In this document: positions 1 through 10,137 of the stretch, in pieces | Position numbering within the stretch: the stretch's first letter is position 1 | Layout of the letters: each line of letters begins with the position of its first letter | NCBI GenBank assembly: GCA_030549175.1 | Contig: JAUKUA010000002.1 | Span: forward strand, 2,170,001-2,234,000 | Length of the DNA stretch: 64,000 bases | Direction: 5' to 3' | Source of the DNA: Lasiosphaeris hirsuta | Lineage: Eukaryota > Ascomycota > Sordariomycetes > Sordariales > Lasiosphaeriaceae | Program-made: the position numbers and the translations under genes | The notes under the pieces: model-generated | Seen by the model: only the letters and a program-made list of their open reading frames with translations | Database searches by the model: none | Told to the model about the DNA's origin: nothing

Positions 1-1495
1 GTTATTTTGGGGCTTTGGGATCGGCCGTTGGGCGCGGGATGAGTAACTTTTGCAAGGGGAATGTTGGGGAATGTAGGGGAATGTGTAGAGACCAGGATGG
101 CATCGCCGATAGGTTTTTGTTCTGATGTTTGGCACTCGTGGCGACCGTGGCGGACCGTCAGGACGACCATGTGCGCACGCGGTTGCTGTGGCTGCCACGT
201 TTTGCGTCGTGCCCCTTTTCCCTTTTTTTTTTTTTTTTTTTTGGCTAGATGTGTTTACACAGTGCTGTAGGTGCTGTGTGGCGAGTAGGTACTCCGTACT
301 CCGTTGGGGGTGCATGTTGCAAATAACGGTGCGGCAGGACAATGCGAAAAGAAAGAGAGAAAAGAGGGATACAGAGCAAGAAGCGGTGCTACGCTGAGTG
401 TAGTCTACCCCACGGAGCTTGCCTAGCTCCAAGTCGGCAGCTTCTGCTCGCAGGTTGTCTGTCCGTCTGCACGGCGCTGAACAAACGTGCGGCTTCCCAA
501 ATGGAAAACAAGCAAAGTTCTGGCGAATTCGCACAGCTGGGCTGTGTGGCTCCTCTCGGGCTCTGCCCCACTTGGCAGCCGTGACCCCCTGCAGGCACAG
601 TGCTACGGTGTAGTAGCTTCGACCTCTTCACCGCCGCGACGACGAGCCCACCACCCTCTTGTCTTGGCCTGAGTAAGGTTGGGCCCAGGGCCCAGGGCCG
701 AGGGCAGACGGAATAGGACGGGACAGAACGGGACAGAGAAACGGGACGGGCTGCGAAGCTGTGAAGCTGCGTCACGCCGCCCGCTGGCAGCCGCTTAACG
801 TCGGTGTCGGTGACCGTGTCGACTGTCAGGAGCTGGAACTGAGTGCGAATCTTGCGAGTCTTTCCCTCGTGGCTGGCTGCTTCACGTTGCAAGCCCGCGG
901 CCGTGTCTGCACGACGCCGTATCTCGCCCCCTATCTCCGTCTTCGGCACATCGGGCCATGGCGGTATGGTGACATGGCCGCACAGCTGCAGCTATTGTGC
1001 TGATCTGGCAATCAGATTCATCACCACACCCGGCCCCAACGAGACGGTGTGAGCAGTGTGAGCCACCGGGGAAACCGGCAGCCAGCCCCCTCGCCAACCC
1101 TTCGTCGCCTCTCCATCGACTCTCCGTCGATACCCTAGTCAACAGAGCCTTCGCTACCGTCCCCATGATGCATCTCAGCGTCCATGTCAGGATTACCGGC
1201 CGCATCCCTGCCTTCGTCGTGAAATAGGCGTTCCCGTGCCTATATACACCACGGGACGGCCCCGTCACCTCACCTCCTTCTGGCGTGCTTGCTGTGTAAC
1301 AACTCAACATTCCGGGTATTCTTGCGCAACTGGCTTTGCCCTGGCCGCCACTCCTCCCTGTCCTGGACGAGTTCTTGTATAAAACCTGCTCTATCGCCTC
1401 CCAGGCCTGGCCGACTGAGCTCACCATCATCCATCCAAATCTCGCTTCCCACATATATACCCACACAGCATCTTCATCTTCCTCAAGCGGCCAGT
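1..1495. other. Upstream non-coding region
   Basis: I see no convincing gene here. The open frames overlap on both strands and none has a recognisable domain. There is a T-run near 225-242, a short G/A-rich near-repeat around 60-85, and tandem GACGGGACA-like units near 715-755. The last 200 bases are C/T-rich with TATA-like stretches near 1240 and 1452, which fits the promoter and 5' leader of the gene starting at 1496. Confidence 0.6.
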
Positions 1496-2578
1496 ATGCC
1501 GTGTAAGCTCGCCATCACCTCCATGTCCCTCGGCCGGTGCTATGCCGGCCACTCCTTCGCCCGCAAGCTGGACGCTGCCCAAAAGTACGGCTACCAAGGC
1601 ATCGAGCTCTTCCACGAGGACCTGGAAGACGTTGCGTACCGCCTCTCCCGCGAGTCCCCGTCGACCGCCGGCGCCTCGCCCACCGCCCAGCTCGCTGCCG
1701 CTCGCCACATCCTCCACATGTGCCGGAACAGAGGCATCGAGGTTGTCTGCCTTCAGCCCTTCGGCCATTACGAAGGCCTCCTAGACCGCTCCGAGCACGA
1801 GCGCCGCCTGCAGAAGCTGGCCCTATGGATCGAGCTCGCGCATGAGCTCGATACCGACCTGATCCAGATCCCCGCCAACTTCCTGCCCGAGGACCAGGTG
1901 AGCGATGACGCCGACCTGATCGTGGCCGACCTGCGCACCGTGGCCGACATTGGCCTGCGGGCGTCGCCGCCCATCCGCTTCGCCTACGAGAGCCTGTGCT
2001 GGAGCACGCGTGTCGACCACTGGGAGCAGTGCTGGGACGTGGTCCAGCGCGTCGACCGCCCCAACTTTGGCATGTGCCTCGACACCTTCAATATTGCCGG
2101 CCGCATCTACGCCGACCCGGCCGTGGCCTCGGGCCGGACGGCCAACGCCGAGGAGGCTGTCCGCCAGTCCATAGCCCGGCTTGTGACCCAGGTCGACGTC
2201 AGCAAAGTCTTTTACGTCCAGGTCGTGGATGCCGAGCGGCTCAGAGAGCCACTTGTTCCCGGCCACGCCTACTATGACCCGCAGCAGTCGACGCGCATGA
2301 GCTGGTCGCGAAACTGCCGGCTCTTTTATGGCGAGAAGGACCGCGGCGCCTATCTGCCCGTCAAGGAGATCTCCCGTGCTTTTTTCCACGGCCTAGGTTT
2401 TGAGGGGTGGGTCAGTCTCGAGTTGTTCAACCGACGCATGAACGACATTGGACCCGAGGTACCGGATGAGCTCGCCAGGAGAGGGGCCATCTCGTGGGCC
2501 AGGCTGGCAAGGGACATGAGGTTGACAGTAGAGCTGCCAGCTCCCGTGCCGACGGTTCGGATAACCGCGTCTCTGTGA
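1496..2578 (+). CDS. qa-4: 3-dehydroshikimate dehydratase, qa-4 type
   Basis: This intronless gene encodes a 360-residue protein of the fungal QA-4 family, a TIM-barrel enzyme that converts 3-dehydroshikimate to protocatechuate in quinate/shikimate catabolism in the cytosol. The family is recognised from the N-terminus (MPCKLAITSMSLGRCYAGH), the GIELFHEDLE segment, IQIPANFLPED, FAYESLCW, GMCLDTFNIAGRIYADP and the C-terminal GWVSLELFNRRM. The metal ligands of the fold would be the Glu/Asp/His residues in the ELFHEDLE, YESLCW and DTFNI segments. The open frame extends upstream to 1289, but the ATG at 1496 gives the usual family start and length. The next gene on the right is jip5, not another qa gene, so if a qa cluster exists it must lie to the left of the window. 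Confidence 0.95.
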   Translation: MPCKLAITSMSLGRCYAGHSFARKLDAAQKYGYQGIELFHEDLEDVAYRLSRESPSTAGASPTAQLAAARHILHMCRNRGIEVVCLQPFGHYEGLLDRSEHERRLQKLALWIELAHELDTDLIQIPANFLPEDQVSDDADLIVADLRTVADIGLRASPPIRFAYESLCWSTRVDHWEQCWDVVQRVDRPNFGMCLDTFNIAGRIYADPAVASGRTANAEEAVRQSIARLVTQVDVSKVFYVQVVDAERLREPLVPGHAYYDPQQSTRMSWSRNCRLFYGEKDRGAYLPVKEISRAFFHGLGFEGWVSLELFNRRMNDIGPEVPDELARRGAISWARLARDMRLTVELPAPVPTVRITASL

Positions 2579-3627
2579 CAACTCTTTCCGCTTCCTTGCA
2601 TACCCAACATAGAACAACTCATCATACCCGCTCCCGCGGGTTTGTGCTTCACATAGACACGGAGATGGCTACGGTGCATGGCTCGGTACTGGCTTGGCAT
2701 TTTTCTCGGGAGTTATTCATAATAGAAATGGCGCTTTGGATCGGGTTGGATCGGGTCAGGGTGGTGTTTTCTGGCAGCAATACTTGGGATCCGGTACCTA
2801 GAGATAGATCGGCTGCTCGTGCGCAAAAATAGACAATCTCTTCGAGGACGCCATACAACTGCAAAGCAATAAATAACTGCCGAAGATATCAACTGTGACC
2901 TTGCTATCGGATACCTGCGTTTCCGTTGTAATGGTTCGCTGGGGTTTTGAAGTTTGGTCCTCCGATGATCGGTGGCAGCTACGGCTTCAAGGATGGGTGT
3001 GCGCAAAAGCTAGAGCGCGGTTGATATCTTACCGGTTGATGAGCTTGACGACATATCTGCCTTGGCCGCTACGCTAGGCAAAGAGTACATGGTGCTATGT
3101 CACATGGGGGTGGTGGCAGCAAAGGTCAGCTTCGCAACCGTGTTCAATTCCCCCGTACGTGTACAAGAAGCGCCACTAAACGAGGATAGATTCCAAACTC
3201 GAGCTCGCAGAAAACAAAGCACTTGCTTTGGATAATGGATAATTTTTGACGTCTATGCAACTCTCCTAGAGAGTCCCTCCTCGTAACCTGGTCACCACGA
3301 CACAGATGATACATATAAGCGCATTACCGTCCTCGAGTAAACCGTCGTTTTGACGCTTATGATGCTCGAGGGGACCTTGACGGTCTGAGCCACGAGATGA
3401 CTGTGCGGGGCGATGTGTTTGCGACCGCATGAATCCGCACTCAAGATCCGCCACTCAGCCTCGTGGATGAGAATGACTGGTGGGGGAGGCTAGTTCAAAC
3501 ACAATAGCGGCGACCCGAGCTGGGAGAGATACTACCGGGTTTGGTCGGTTGCCGCAGGAACTGTCTGGTAATGTCGCTATTCGTGCATGTGTTACCGCGT
3601 AATCGGGCAGATATTGCCAGCAGCGCC
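2579..3627. other. Intergenic region
   Basis: This is a convergent spacer between qa-4 (plus) and jip5 (minus), about 1 kb long. I see no coding signature. There is a tandem GGATCGGGT(T/C) pair near 2738-2760 and a GGATAAT pair near 3229-3242. Neither matches an element I can name. Confidence 0.5.
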
Positions 3628-4972
3628 TTAGTCTAATCCAGGAAAGGCCACCGTCCTGGTCTGGTTTTTGCCTTTGCCCTTTCTCCGCTTCTTCTTCGAC
3701 TGCTTTGACCGCTTTGGCTTATTATCGCTGTCGCTGTCGCTGTCATCGTTGTCGGAGTCATCACTCTCCGCAGGCCGCTTGATACCGGTCTCCGCGGCTT
3801 CCTCTTCTACCTCCTCTTCCTCTTCCTCATTCTCGCGAATAATGTCAGACTCGGCCCATACCTTGACAGTCTTGCCACCACCGCTAATCAGCCTGTTTTG
3901 ATAATCGAAGCTCAGTGCCGCAACACCCTCAACGTCGTCGTGTTTGAGAACGATCTGCACTTCCCGTGCTCTCAAATCCACAATGCTCATGCTGCCGTCA
4001 CCAATGCCAACGACGACCTTCTTGCCCCATCCGAGCTCGTCGGGGACGCGAACGATAGCATCAAGGCTGTCGCCATCCCGTCTGTTCTGTCCTCCGGCAA
4101 CGTAGATGCGTTCTTGCTGGTCATCCCATGCGCCGCGATCCCACAGGGTTAGGACCCCGCCGCCTGTGCCGACAGCCACAACGGCATTGTCCCGCATACG
4201 CTTCGGGCCGAGCCCAGAAGGAATGATTGTCGAGCACAGCAACTCGTCTTCCTGGTTCTCAGACGTAGCCATGATGCCATGTCTCAGATCAGTGACGGCA
4301 AGAGTCGTACCTCCTGTCGAGACCCACTGCTTAGAAAAGCCGGAGGTGCTCTCGGCCGAGGCCGGGAGAGGCGTGATGCTGGTAATGTAGTCCATATGGG
4401 GAACATGCTTGCGAACTGGCTTGGGGTTCAAGTTCCCATTCTCGCGGAGGTCGAATATGTATAGGCCTCCCGGGTCGGTACCAAGAAGCAGTGTCTGAGG
4501 TGAGAGGACATGGAGGATGGCTGGCGAATCGGTGACGGTTGTGGCACTATTGCGGGGAGGCAGACCAATCTTGGAGATGACCATGCCCGTCTCTGGGGAG
4601 AAGTGCTTGACAATGGCGTCGGTACCAGCAGAGTAAAGGGCTGCGGATAGACATGTCTGTCAGTAACAAAAGACGGGGTTGGGGTTCTATGATGGTGCAT
4701 GGCAACTCACACTCTCCATCATGACTATAGGCAAGGCATCGGCAGCTTCCCTTGTGGCGGCGGGTGCTCCACACACTCTTGATCAGGCCCTTTCCGCTGT
4801 TGGTGCTGCTGTTTTCATCGCCGCTATCGTACGAGCTCTCGTCGCTGGACGGCAAGCGAAAACTCTCGACGCGGCCGTTTGCTAAGCCCACGGTGAGCAG
4901 GGGCTTGGAGGGGTGCAGGACCTGGGCGAAGAGATCCGCTGTCAGCGGGAGGGTGCAGAGGTTCTCCAGCAT
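3628..4972 (-). CDS. jip5: WD-repeat protein JIP5
   Basis: Two exons, 4972-4711 and 4640-3628, joined across a 70-nt intron with GTGAGT donor and CAG acceptor, give 424 residues. The N-terminus [21 protein letters not shown], the [11 protein letters not shown]...[18 protein letters not shown] junction and the repeated WD40 blades ([60 protein letters not shown]) match fungal JIP5. This is a nucleolar WD-repeat protein linked to 60S ribosome biogenesis. The C-terminus is an acidic Glu and Ser/Asp stretch followed by a Lys/Arg-rich tail, typical of nucleolar proteins. The Ser-Asp stretch comes from a simple repeat near 3728-3760. The gene is divergent from the GH18 gene, with 455 bp between the two start codons. 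Confidence 0.93.
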
Positions 4973-5427
4973 CTTTGGTGGCTGGTTGCGTAAAGTCTAA
5001 AATTGGGTGTTTGAGGTCTCAGCTCATGTTAACATCCAAATCTGCGTCCTAGAGTCGAAAGTGCAGAGTGCGGATGGAAAAAGCTGGCAGGCTGGATGCC
5101 GGCCGCGACAGCCAAAAAATTTCCAGAGCTCTCAAAGCATGCACCCTTGCTTCGCTGCTTGGCACGGGAAGATCGCTGTACCTTGACGCAGTACCTGCAC
5201 ACGCGGCAGGCAGTTGCGGGGTACCTGCCGTGACTTTGCCCGTATGCAAGTACGAGCACTCCATAACTTCCAGACCATATGTATCCAATCATTGTATTGG
5301 TGCTAGTCCCCAATTGGCAGGGGTAGCATGTAACCGGCCATGTCACTCGAGCTCGAGTGACTTGCCGCGTGTGAAGCTTCTCCAAACCCGGAATGACTCC
5401 ATCGACCACCACCCACGACCAGCAAAG
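4973..5427. promoter_or_regulatory. Divergent promoter region with a perfect 20-bp palindrome
   Basis: This is the only DNA between the start codons of jip5 (minus) and the GH18 gene (plus). At 5342-5361 lies GTCACTCGAGCTCGAGTGAC, a perfect 20-base palindrome centred about 75 bp upstream of the GH18 start codon. It could bind a dimeric regulator; its CACTCGAG/CTCGAGTG halves contain CTCGAG E-box-like sites. That role is inference only. Confidence 0.45.
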
Positions 5428-6760
5428 ATGAATACCACTGGGGTAAATCTCAGCTGGTATCTGGTGCTGTACTGCATCACACTCATTATGGCCGCCGAGA
5501 CAGCCGCCAAGCCGCCACTCAGATCCATCATGTATTTCACCGGGTATGTGCCAATAAAGTCTCTTGAGCCTGGCTCACAGTCAAGTGTTGATCGTTAGTC
5601 CACAGCCAACATCCCATCGCACCTCCTATTGACCAACTTGGGCAGGTGACTCACGTCGCAATTGCATTCATGAGCCCTGGTGCCTTTAACGATCCCGCTC
5701 GGTCAGAATGGCCCTTCTTCACCACAGTTAATCAAGTCCGAGCGCAGTTTAGGAGAGGCACCAAGGTCATGGTTGCCATCGGCGGCTGGGGAGACACGCA
5801 TGGATTTTCTACCGCTGCTTTGACCGAGAAAGCCCGTAAAACCTTCGCCAAGAGCGTTGCCAAAATGGTCGAGGCCACTGGTGCAGATGGTCCGTAGCCC
5901 CTTCTGCCCCCCCCCCCCCTCTCCCCCCGGGACCTTCCTACCGCGGAGTGAATCTGACAGATATCGTAGGCGTTGATGTGGATTGGGAATACCCAGGCGG
6001 CAACGGTGAGGACTATAAAAAGGTGCCCAACTCGGCGAAGGCTTGGGAGATCGACGCTTACCCACTCCTTCTCGACGAGCTGCGCGCCGCCCTCGGACCT
6101 GAGAAAGTAATTTCGGCTGCGGTGCCCGGCCTCAGGCGTGATATGCTTGCCTTCACACACGAGACCATCCCGAAGATCATGCGCAGCCTCAATTTCCTGA
6201 ATGTCATGACATACGACATGATGAATCGGCGTGACACAGTGACAAAGCACCACACTGGGGTAAAGCTGAGCCTGGAGGCCGTTGATGCCTATATCGCTAA
6301 CGGCGTACCCCCGCAAAATGTCAACCTCGGCTTTGCCTTCTACACAAAGTATTTCAAAACAGACCACGAGGCCTGCGCTAAAGCCGCGTCAGCTGTCGGA
6401 TGCCCTACGCTGCTCCTCGAGGACCCGCAAACCGGGGCAGATTTGGGTCGGGGCGGTGGCTTCTCTTGGCACGACGGCATACCGGGAAACGTCGCCAAGT
6501 CCTTCTCAAGGGCACTCAGCCAAGGGACATACGATTATAGGGAAGGGGGGTACTTTTACCTCGATACAGAGGAAGACATATGGTGGACATTCGATACACC
6601 CGAGGCCATCAAAGAAAAGTTTCCGTTGATCGTCGAAAAAAAGGGGCTCGGTGGCGTTTTCGCATGGGGACTGGGCGAAGACGCACCCGCATTTCAACAT
6701 CTAGCTGCTCTAAACGAGGGACTAGTCGAATATTCTAGCGGAAGGAAAGACGAGCTTTAA
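5428..6760 (+). CDS. GH18 glycoside hydrolase (chitinase-like) with C-terminal KDEL
   Basis: Three exons, 5428-5543, 5606-5889 and 5970-6760, give 396 residues. Residues about 9-26 are hydrophobic (WYLVLYCITLIMAAETAA) and look like a signal peptide. The GH18 landmarks follow in order: TKVMVAIGGWG, the catalytic DGxDxDxE motif as DGVDVDWEYPGG (acid/base Glu140), LNVMTYDMM, and the late substrate-cleft tryptophan in GGVFAWGLGEDA. The last four residues are KDEL, an ER-retrieval signal, so the product is predicted to be retained in the ER rather than secreted. It belongs to the chitinase branch by motif; the actual substrate (chitin, or oligosaccharides on glycoproteins) is unknown. Intron 2 holds a run of 13 Cs near 5907-5919 that could be prone to sequencing error but does not touch the exons. 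The gene is transcribed away from jip5. Confidence 0.9.
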
Positions 6761-7011
6761 TCAACAGCGTGCATTCAGGCGACATGCGCGATACGGCATT
6801 AGAAGGCTGTAATCCGAAACGTTATTAGCTATTAACCTAACTTCGCGGAAAATGACTCTGCGACCCTGGATCGACCTTCCACAAGTCACAGCTTCCTAGC
6901 TTTCTTCTTAAACAGTGATCATCTCGCAAAGCTCTCCTCCCAGCGGCATGGAGTAGATGAAGAAAATAAAGCAAGTAAGAACTCATTTTAGTGGTGACCC
7001 CTTGTTTGGGG

Positions 7012-7411
7012 CTAATTATGGGTCCGCTTTCGAAACAAGTCAATCAAGACCCACAAGGTCCCGAGAAGGAGAGGTATGACCACCATACACAGTACCAAAA
7101 CCTTCAGCCTTTCTGCCCCTGTTCTATCCCCCATCGATGACGGCGACAGTTCCGATGGGCCACGATTGTTCTGTGGCGTCTCTGCGGCGGCGACATCTTC
7201 AAAAGTCTGATAATCAAGGCTCGGTTGATCGGACGGTTGGGTTACTTGATTATACGTTGGAGAGGAGGCGGGCTTGTGGCCCAATTAGCACAGAACACAT
7301 TCTGGCAGCATTGGAGCTTCTTACCTTTGGAGGGTAAACACCTCTTTCGGGTGGGCTATCGGGGCGAACAATGATGGAGCCATCATTAGAGAGGGAGGAC
7401 GTGGAGCTCAT
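7012..7411 (-). CDS. Small single-pass membrane protein, unknown function
   Basis: Exons 7411-7325 and 7272-7012 give 115 residues across a 52-nt intron with GTAAGA donor, GCTAAT branch-like site and AAG acceptor. The first 85 residues are polar and rich in Ser and Pro. One strongly hydrophobic segment near the C-terminus (LKVLVLCMVVIPLLLGTLWVL) is followed by a short basic tail (FRKRTHN). I do not recognise a family. The intron with good consensus sites and the clean transmembrane segment argue for a real gene. It converges on the GH18 gene, with 251 bp between the stop codons. Confidence 0.6.
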
Positions 7412-8261
7412 GGCTGCAGCCTGTAGAGAATAGGTGAAGAAATAGCCAACCAGAATTCAAAATAGGTATCCCACCAAAGAGAACAGCAGCGCTTAAACAT
7501 CCAAGAGTGACCCGAAGAGTGTGAGTGCCGGAGGCCCGCTACCGGATATAGGCTTCACAAGCAAGGCATGCTCAGCGCCTCATGCGTGCCTGTGCTCGAG
7601 TCGCTTGACGGCTCTTTTCGTCTTTCGCACTGTCCCAAGCATTCGATGATCGAGTTTGGGGCCTGCTAGGACGAAGAGTAGTGGCGAAAGCAAGAAGGAT
7701 GGCTAATATGGCAGAACATGCTCTCAAAAGCATTCACAAAGAGTTTGAGACAAATGTCAGGTCATATCCTCTATTTGAGGGGGGGCAAAGAAATGGGGGA
7801 AATTAGGGAACGCGCCTGGGCTGATTGACCATCGAAAGTCCGTACCACAGATTCAATGCAACAATACACACGCTCACATGGGTCACATGTCGGGTTAGGA
7901 TTGGTAAAGTGTTTGTTGCTATGTGTCTATGCAGGGTATTATACTCTTACAATGTTGAAAGTAAGTGGTTCCCGTACGGTTCCATAGGTAGTCAGAAAAT
8001 GCATTACGCGAATACCCTAGGTATCCAATTCCTGCGCTACTGCTACCGTCCAAAGGACTGACTTTGCTTGACCGGTTCTTAGGGGACTTATTAGACAGCC
8101 TTAACTGCTCTCTAGATGGGTTCATCCCCCATTTTCTGACCCGGCGTATCGTTAAAATTGCTGCTAGGACCAGGAATATCGCCCTCGGCATGATTTCTGC
8201 TAACATTCGCCGTCTGCGGTTCCGCCATCGCCGTAGCGCCTTCTTCTTCCCATCGATATTG
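7412..8261. other. Intergenic region
   Basis: An 850-bp spacer between two minus-strand genes. I see no coding signature, RNA gene or repeat of note. It presumably holds the promoter of the small membrane protein gene and the 3' end of the hydrolase gene. Confidence 0.5.
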
Positions 8262-10137
8262 CTAAGTCTGTGCAAACTCCGCAAACGCACGCTTCGAGCC
8301 TGTCTGAGTCCGAACCGAGCCCTCAGGGCTACCACTGCGACCTTTCGAGGCAGTGGTGATAGCAGCGGTAGATCCACGTGGTTCCGGGGTGGGGGTGGGA
8401 GGTGAATCTAGACCCGTTACTTGAAAATGCGAACGCGTAGTTGTGTACTGTGGCGGCTGGCTAGGACTCGTGGCCGGAGTGGACGGCGGCTCCGTTGCTT
8501 TGACGGGGCCTGATTGCCCTGCTGTGCGTGGCTTCTTGATAGAGGACTCTTGTCCGGCCTGAGAGATTGAGGCCTGTAGATTAGGTGGAGATGGCTGAGT
8601 ATCCGCCTGGCTGCCAGCCCGGATTGCACGAATATTGGTTGTTGTCGTGGCCGAATCGGCATTGGTTACGGGGAGTTGCTGGCGGCCCGCGGTACCCTGA
8701 GCCTTTGCCATCGGGTTGTCAGGAGTCCTTAGGCGGGCGGTGCCAGGATCGCTGCTAGTATTGCCATTGGGGGCAGTTGGAACTTGAGGATTCGGGGATC
8801 CGCAATACTGCAGCCAGGAGAGGATCAAGTTTGCAATCATGTCGCTATTTTTCTCCAAGAAGCAGAGATGACCGTTCCCATGAATTCCAAACTTCTCTAG
8901 CTCTACGTGCTGGACCCTGACGCCAGCCTGTGTAAGGAACTTCACGGTTGCCCAGTCGAAGACCGAATGGGGGCTCGCCTCACTCGTCACGACTGCATGG
9001 GGCATTCGCTGGAGATTTGGAAGCTTCCTCACGGTGGAACGGGCGGGATCCTGGAGGAAACAGGTGGCTCCCGTATCCTCGTCAGCCACCTTGATGTGGG
9101 GAATTGGCTGGAATGAAGACGAAAGGAGGGTGTCGCCGGAGGGGACGTCGGCAGGAGGGTCGAAATTCAACGGGATATCGGTAATACCGAACTGACGGAC
9201 GCCCTTTATTGCTCGGATATTCGTGCCGTGGCAGTAGTTGTCGTCCCGCACAGTTATTGTGGAACCGAACGCCGGACCAACGGGCTCAACAGCAACTACG
9301 GCTTTGACATACTGAGGAGCGTCGTCCGCCACAAGCCAGGCAATATTGGCGCCGCTGCCATGACCGATGAGAATGGCAGGTCTGCGGATGCCTTGAAGGA
9401 GATTTTTGACTGCCCGCTGACCTGCGATCTGCCGCTCTTTTGTGTCTAGGTACTCGGGGACGACACTTTGGAAATACCGATCGAAGATTGAATCGCCGCG
9501 AAGTCCGGTCTAGATTCCTCGTTTCGTCAGCCCCCTGCACAGCCGGCTGGAGTTCACGGCACTAAATGGCAGATTGAGATGGAAGGTGGAAACTTACGTC
9601 GGGCCACTGGGTATGAGCACTTGCCGAAGGCCACTCTGGGTTTTTCTGGGGCGCCGTCATTTGGGACTCAACGACGTCGGCTGTCAGAATAGTCGTGCGT
9701 GAGTCTGGAGTGATAATGCCCGCGGACCGCCCGTGAAAGGGTAAATCGACGACTAGAACAATGAAGCCCCGGCTGGCAAAGAACTGGGCCCAGCCCTCGC
9801 GGCCATCGGGCTTGCGAAACCAACCCTATTGAAGTGGGTTAGGGTGCTAAGACTCAGGACAGCTATGGATTGGGAATGCTTGAGCGTGACTTACCGCCCC
9901 GGTTTGGTGATCTCCATGAATCAAAACAATCGGGATCTGGGTGACAGGCGGTCTGCAAAGTGGAGAAATCTTCTCGACAAACATCTGCCCCGACATCATT
10001 GTTTTGGCCATATCAGCCCAGCTGCCACCCACCCAACTTTCCTCTCGCTCCAGTGGTGTACGGCCACCGGAAGTCGAGGCGGCAGTAGCGGTTGCAGTCG
10101 CTGCAGTCACGGCAGTCGCGGCTCTAGCGGTCGCCAT
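8262..10137 (-). CDS. Alpha/beta hydrolase with altered nucleophile elbow and long disordered tail
   Basis: Exons 10137-9895, 9825-9598 and 9509-8262 give 572 residues. After an Ala/Thr-rich N-terminus the hydrolase fold appears: PIVLIHGDHQTG (oxyanion loop, about 70-79), GWFRKPDGREGWAQFFASRGF, VVDLPFHGRS, LIGHGSGANIAWLVAD (elbow, 204-219), VKAVVAVEPVGPAF, and the catalytic-His region GIHGNGHLCFLEKN. Fungal relatives usually carry H-S-x-G-G at the elbow. Here it reads H207-G-S-G-A, so the residue in the nucleophile place is Gly and the serine sits one later (Ser209). The enzyme may be inactive or may use a shifted serine. The last 190 or so residues are low-complexity Ser/Thr/Pro/Gln sequence, which is unusual for this family. 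No clear signal peptide is seen. The ATG at 10137 is chosen because an in-frame extension to 10164 has no ATG. Confidence 0.82.

Noticed and set aside
389..949. 186-codon minus-strand open frame
   Set aside because: It lacks any domain or membrane segment, overlaps open frames on the other strand, and lies in GC-rich upstream DNA where such frames occur by chance.
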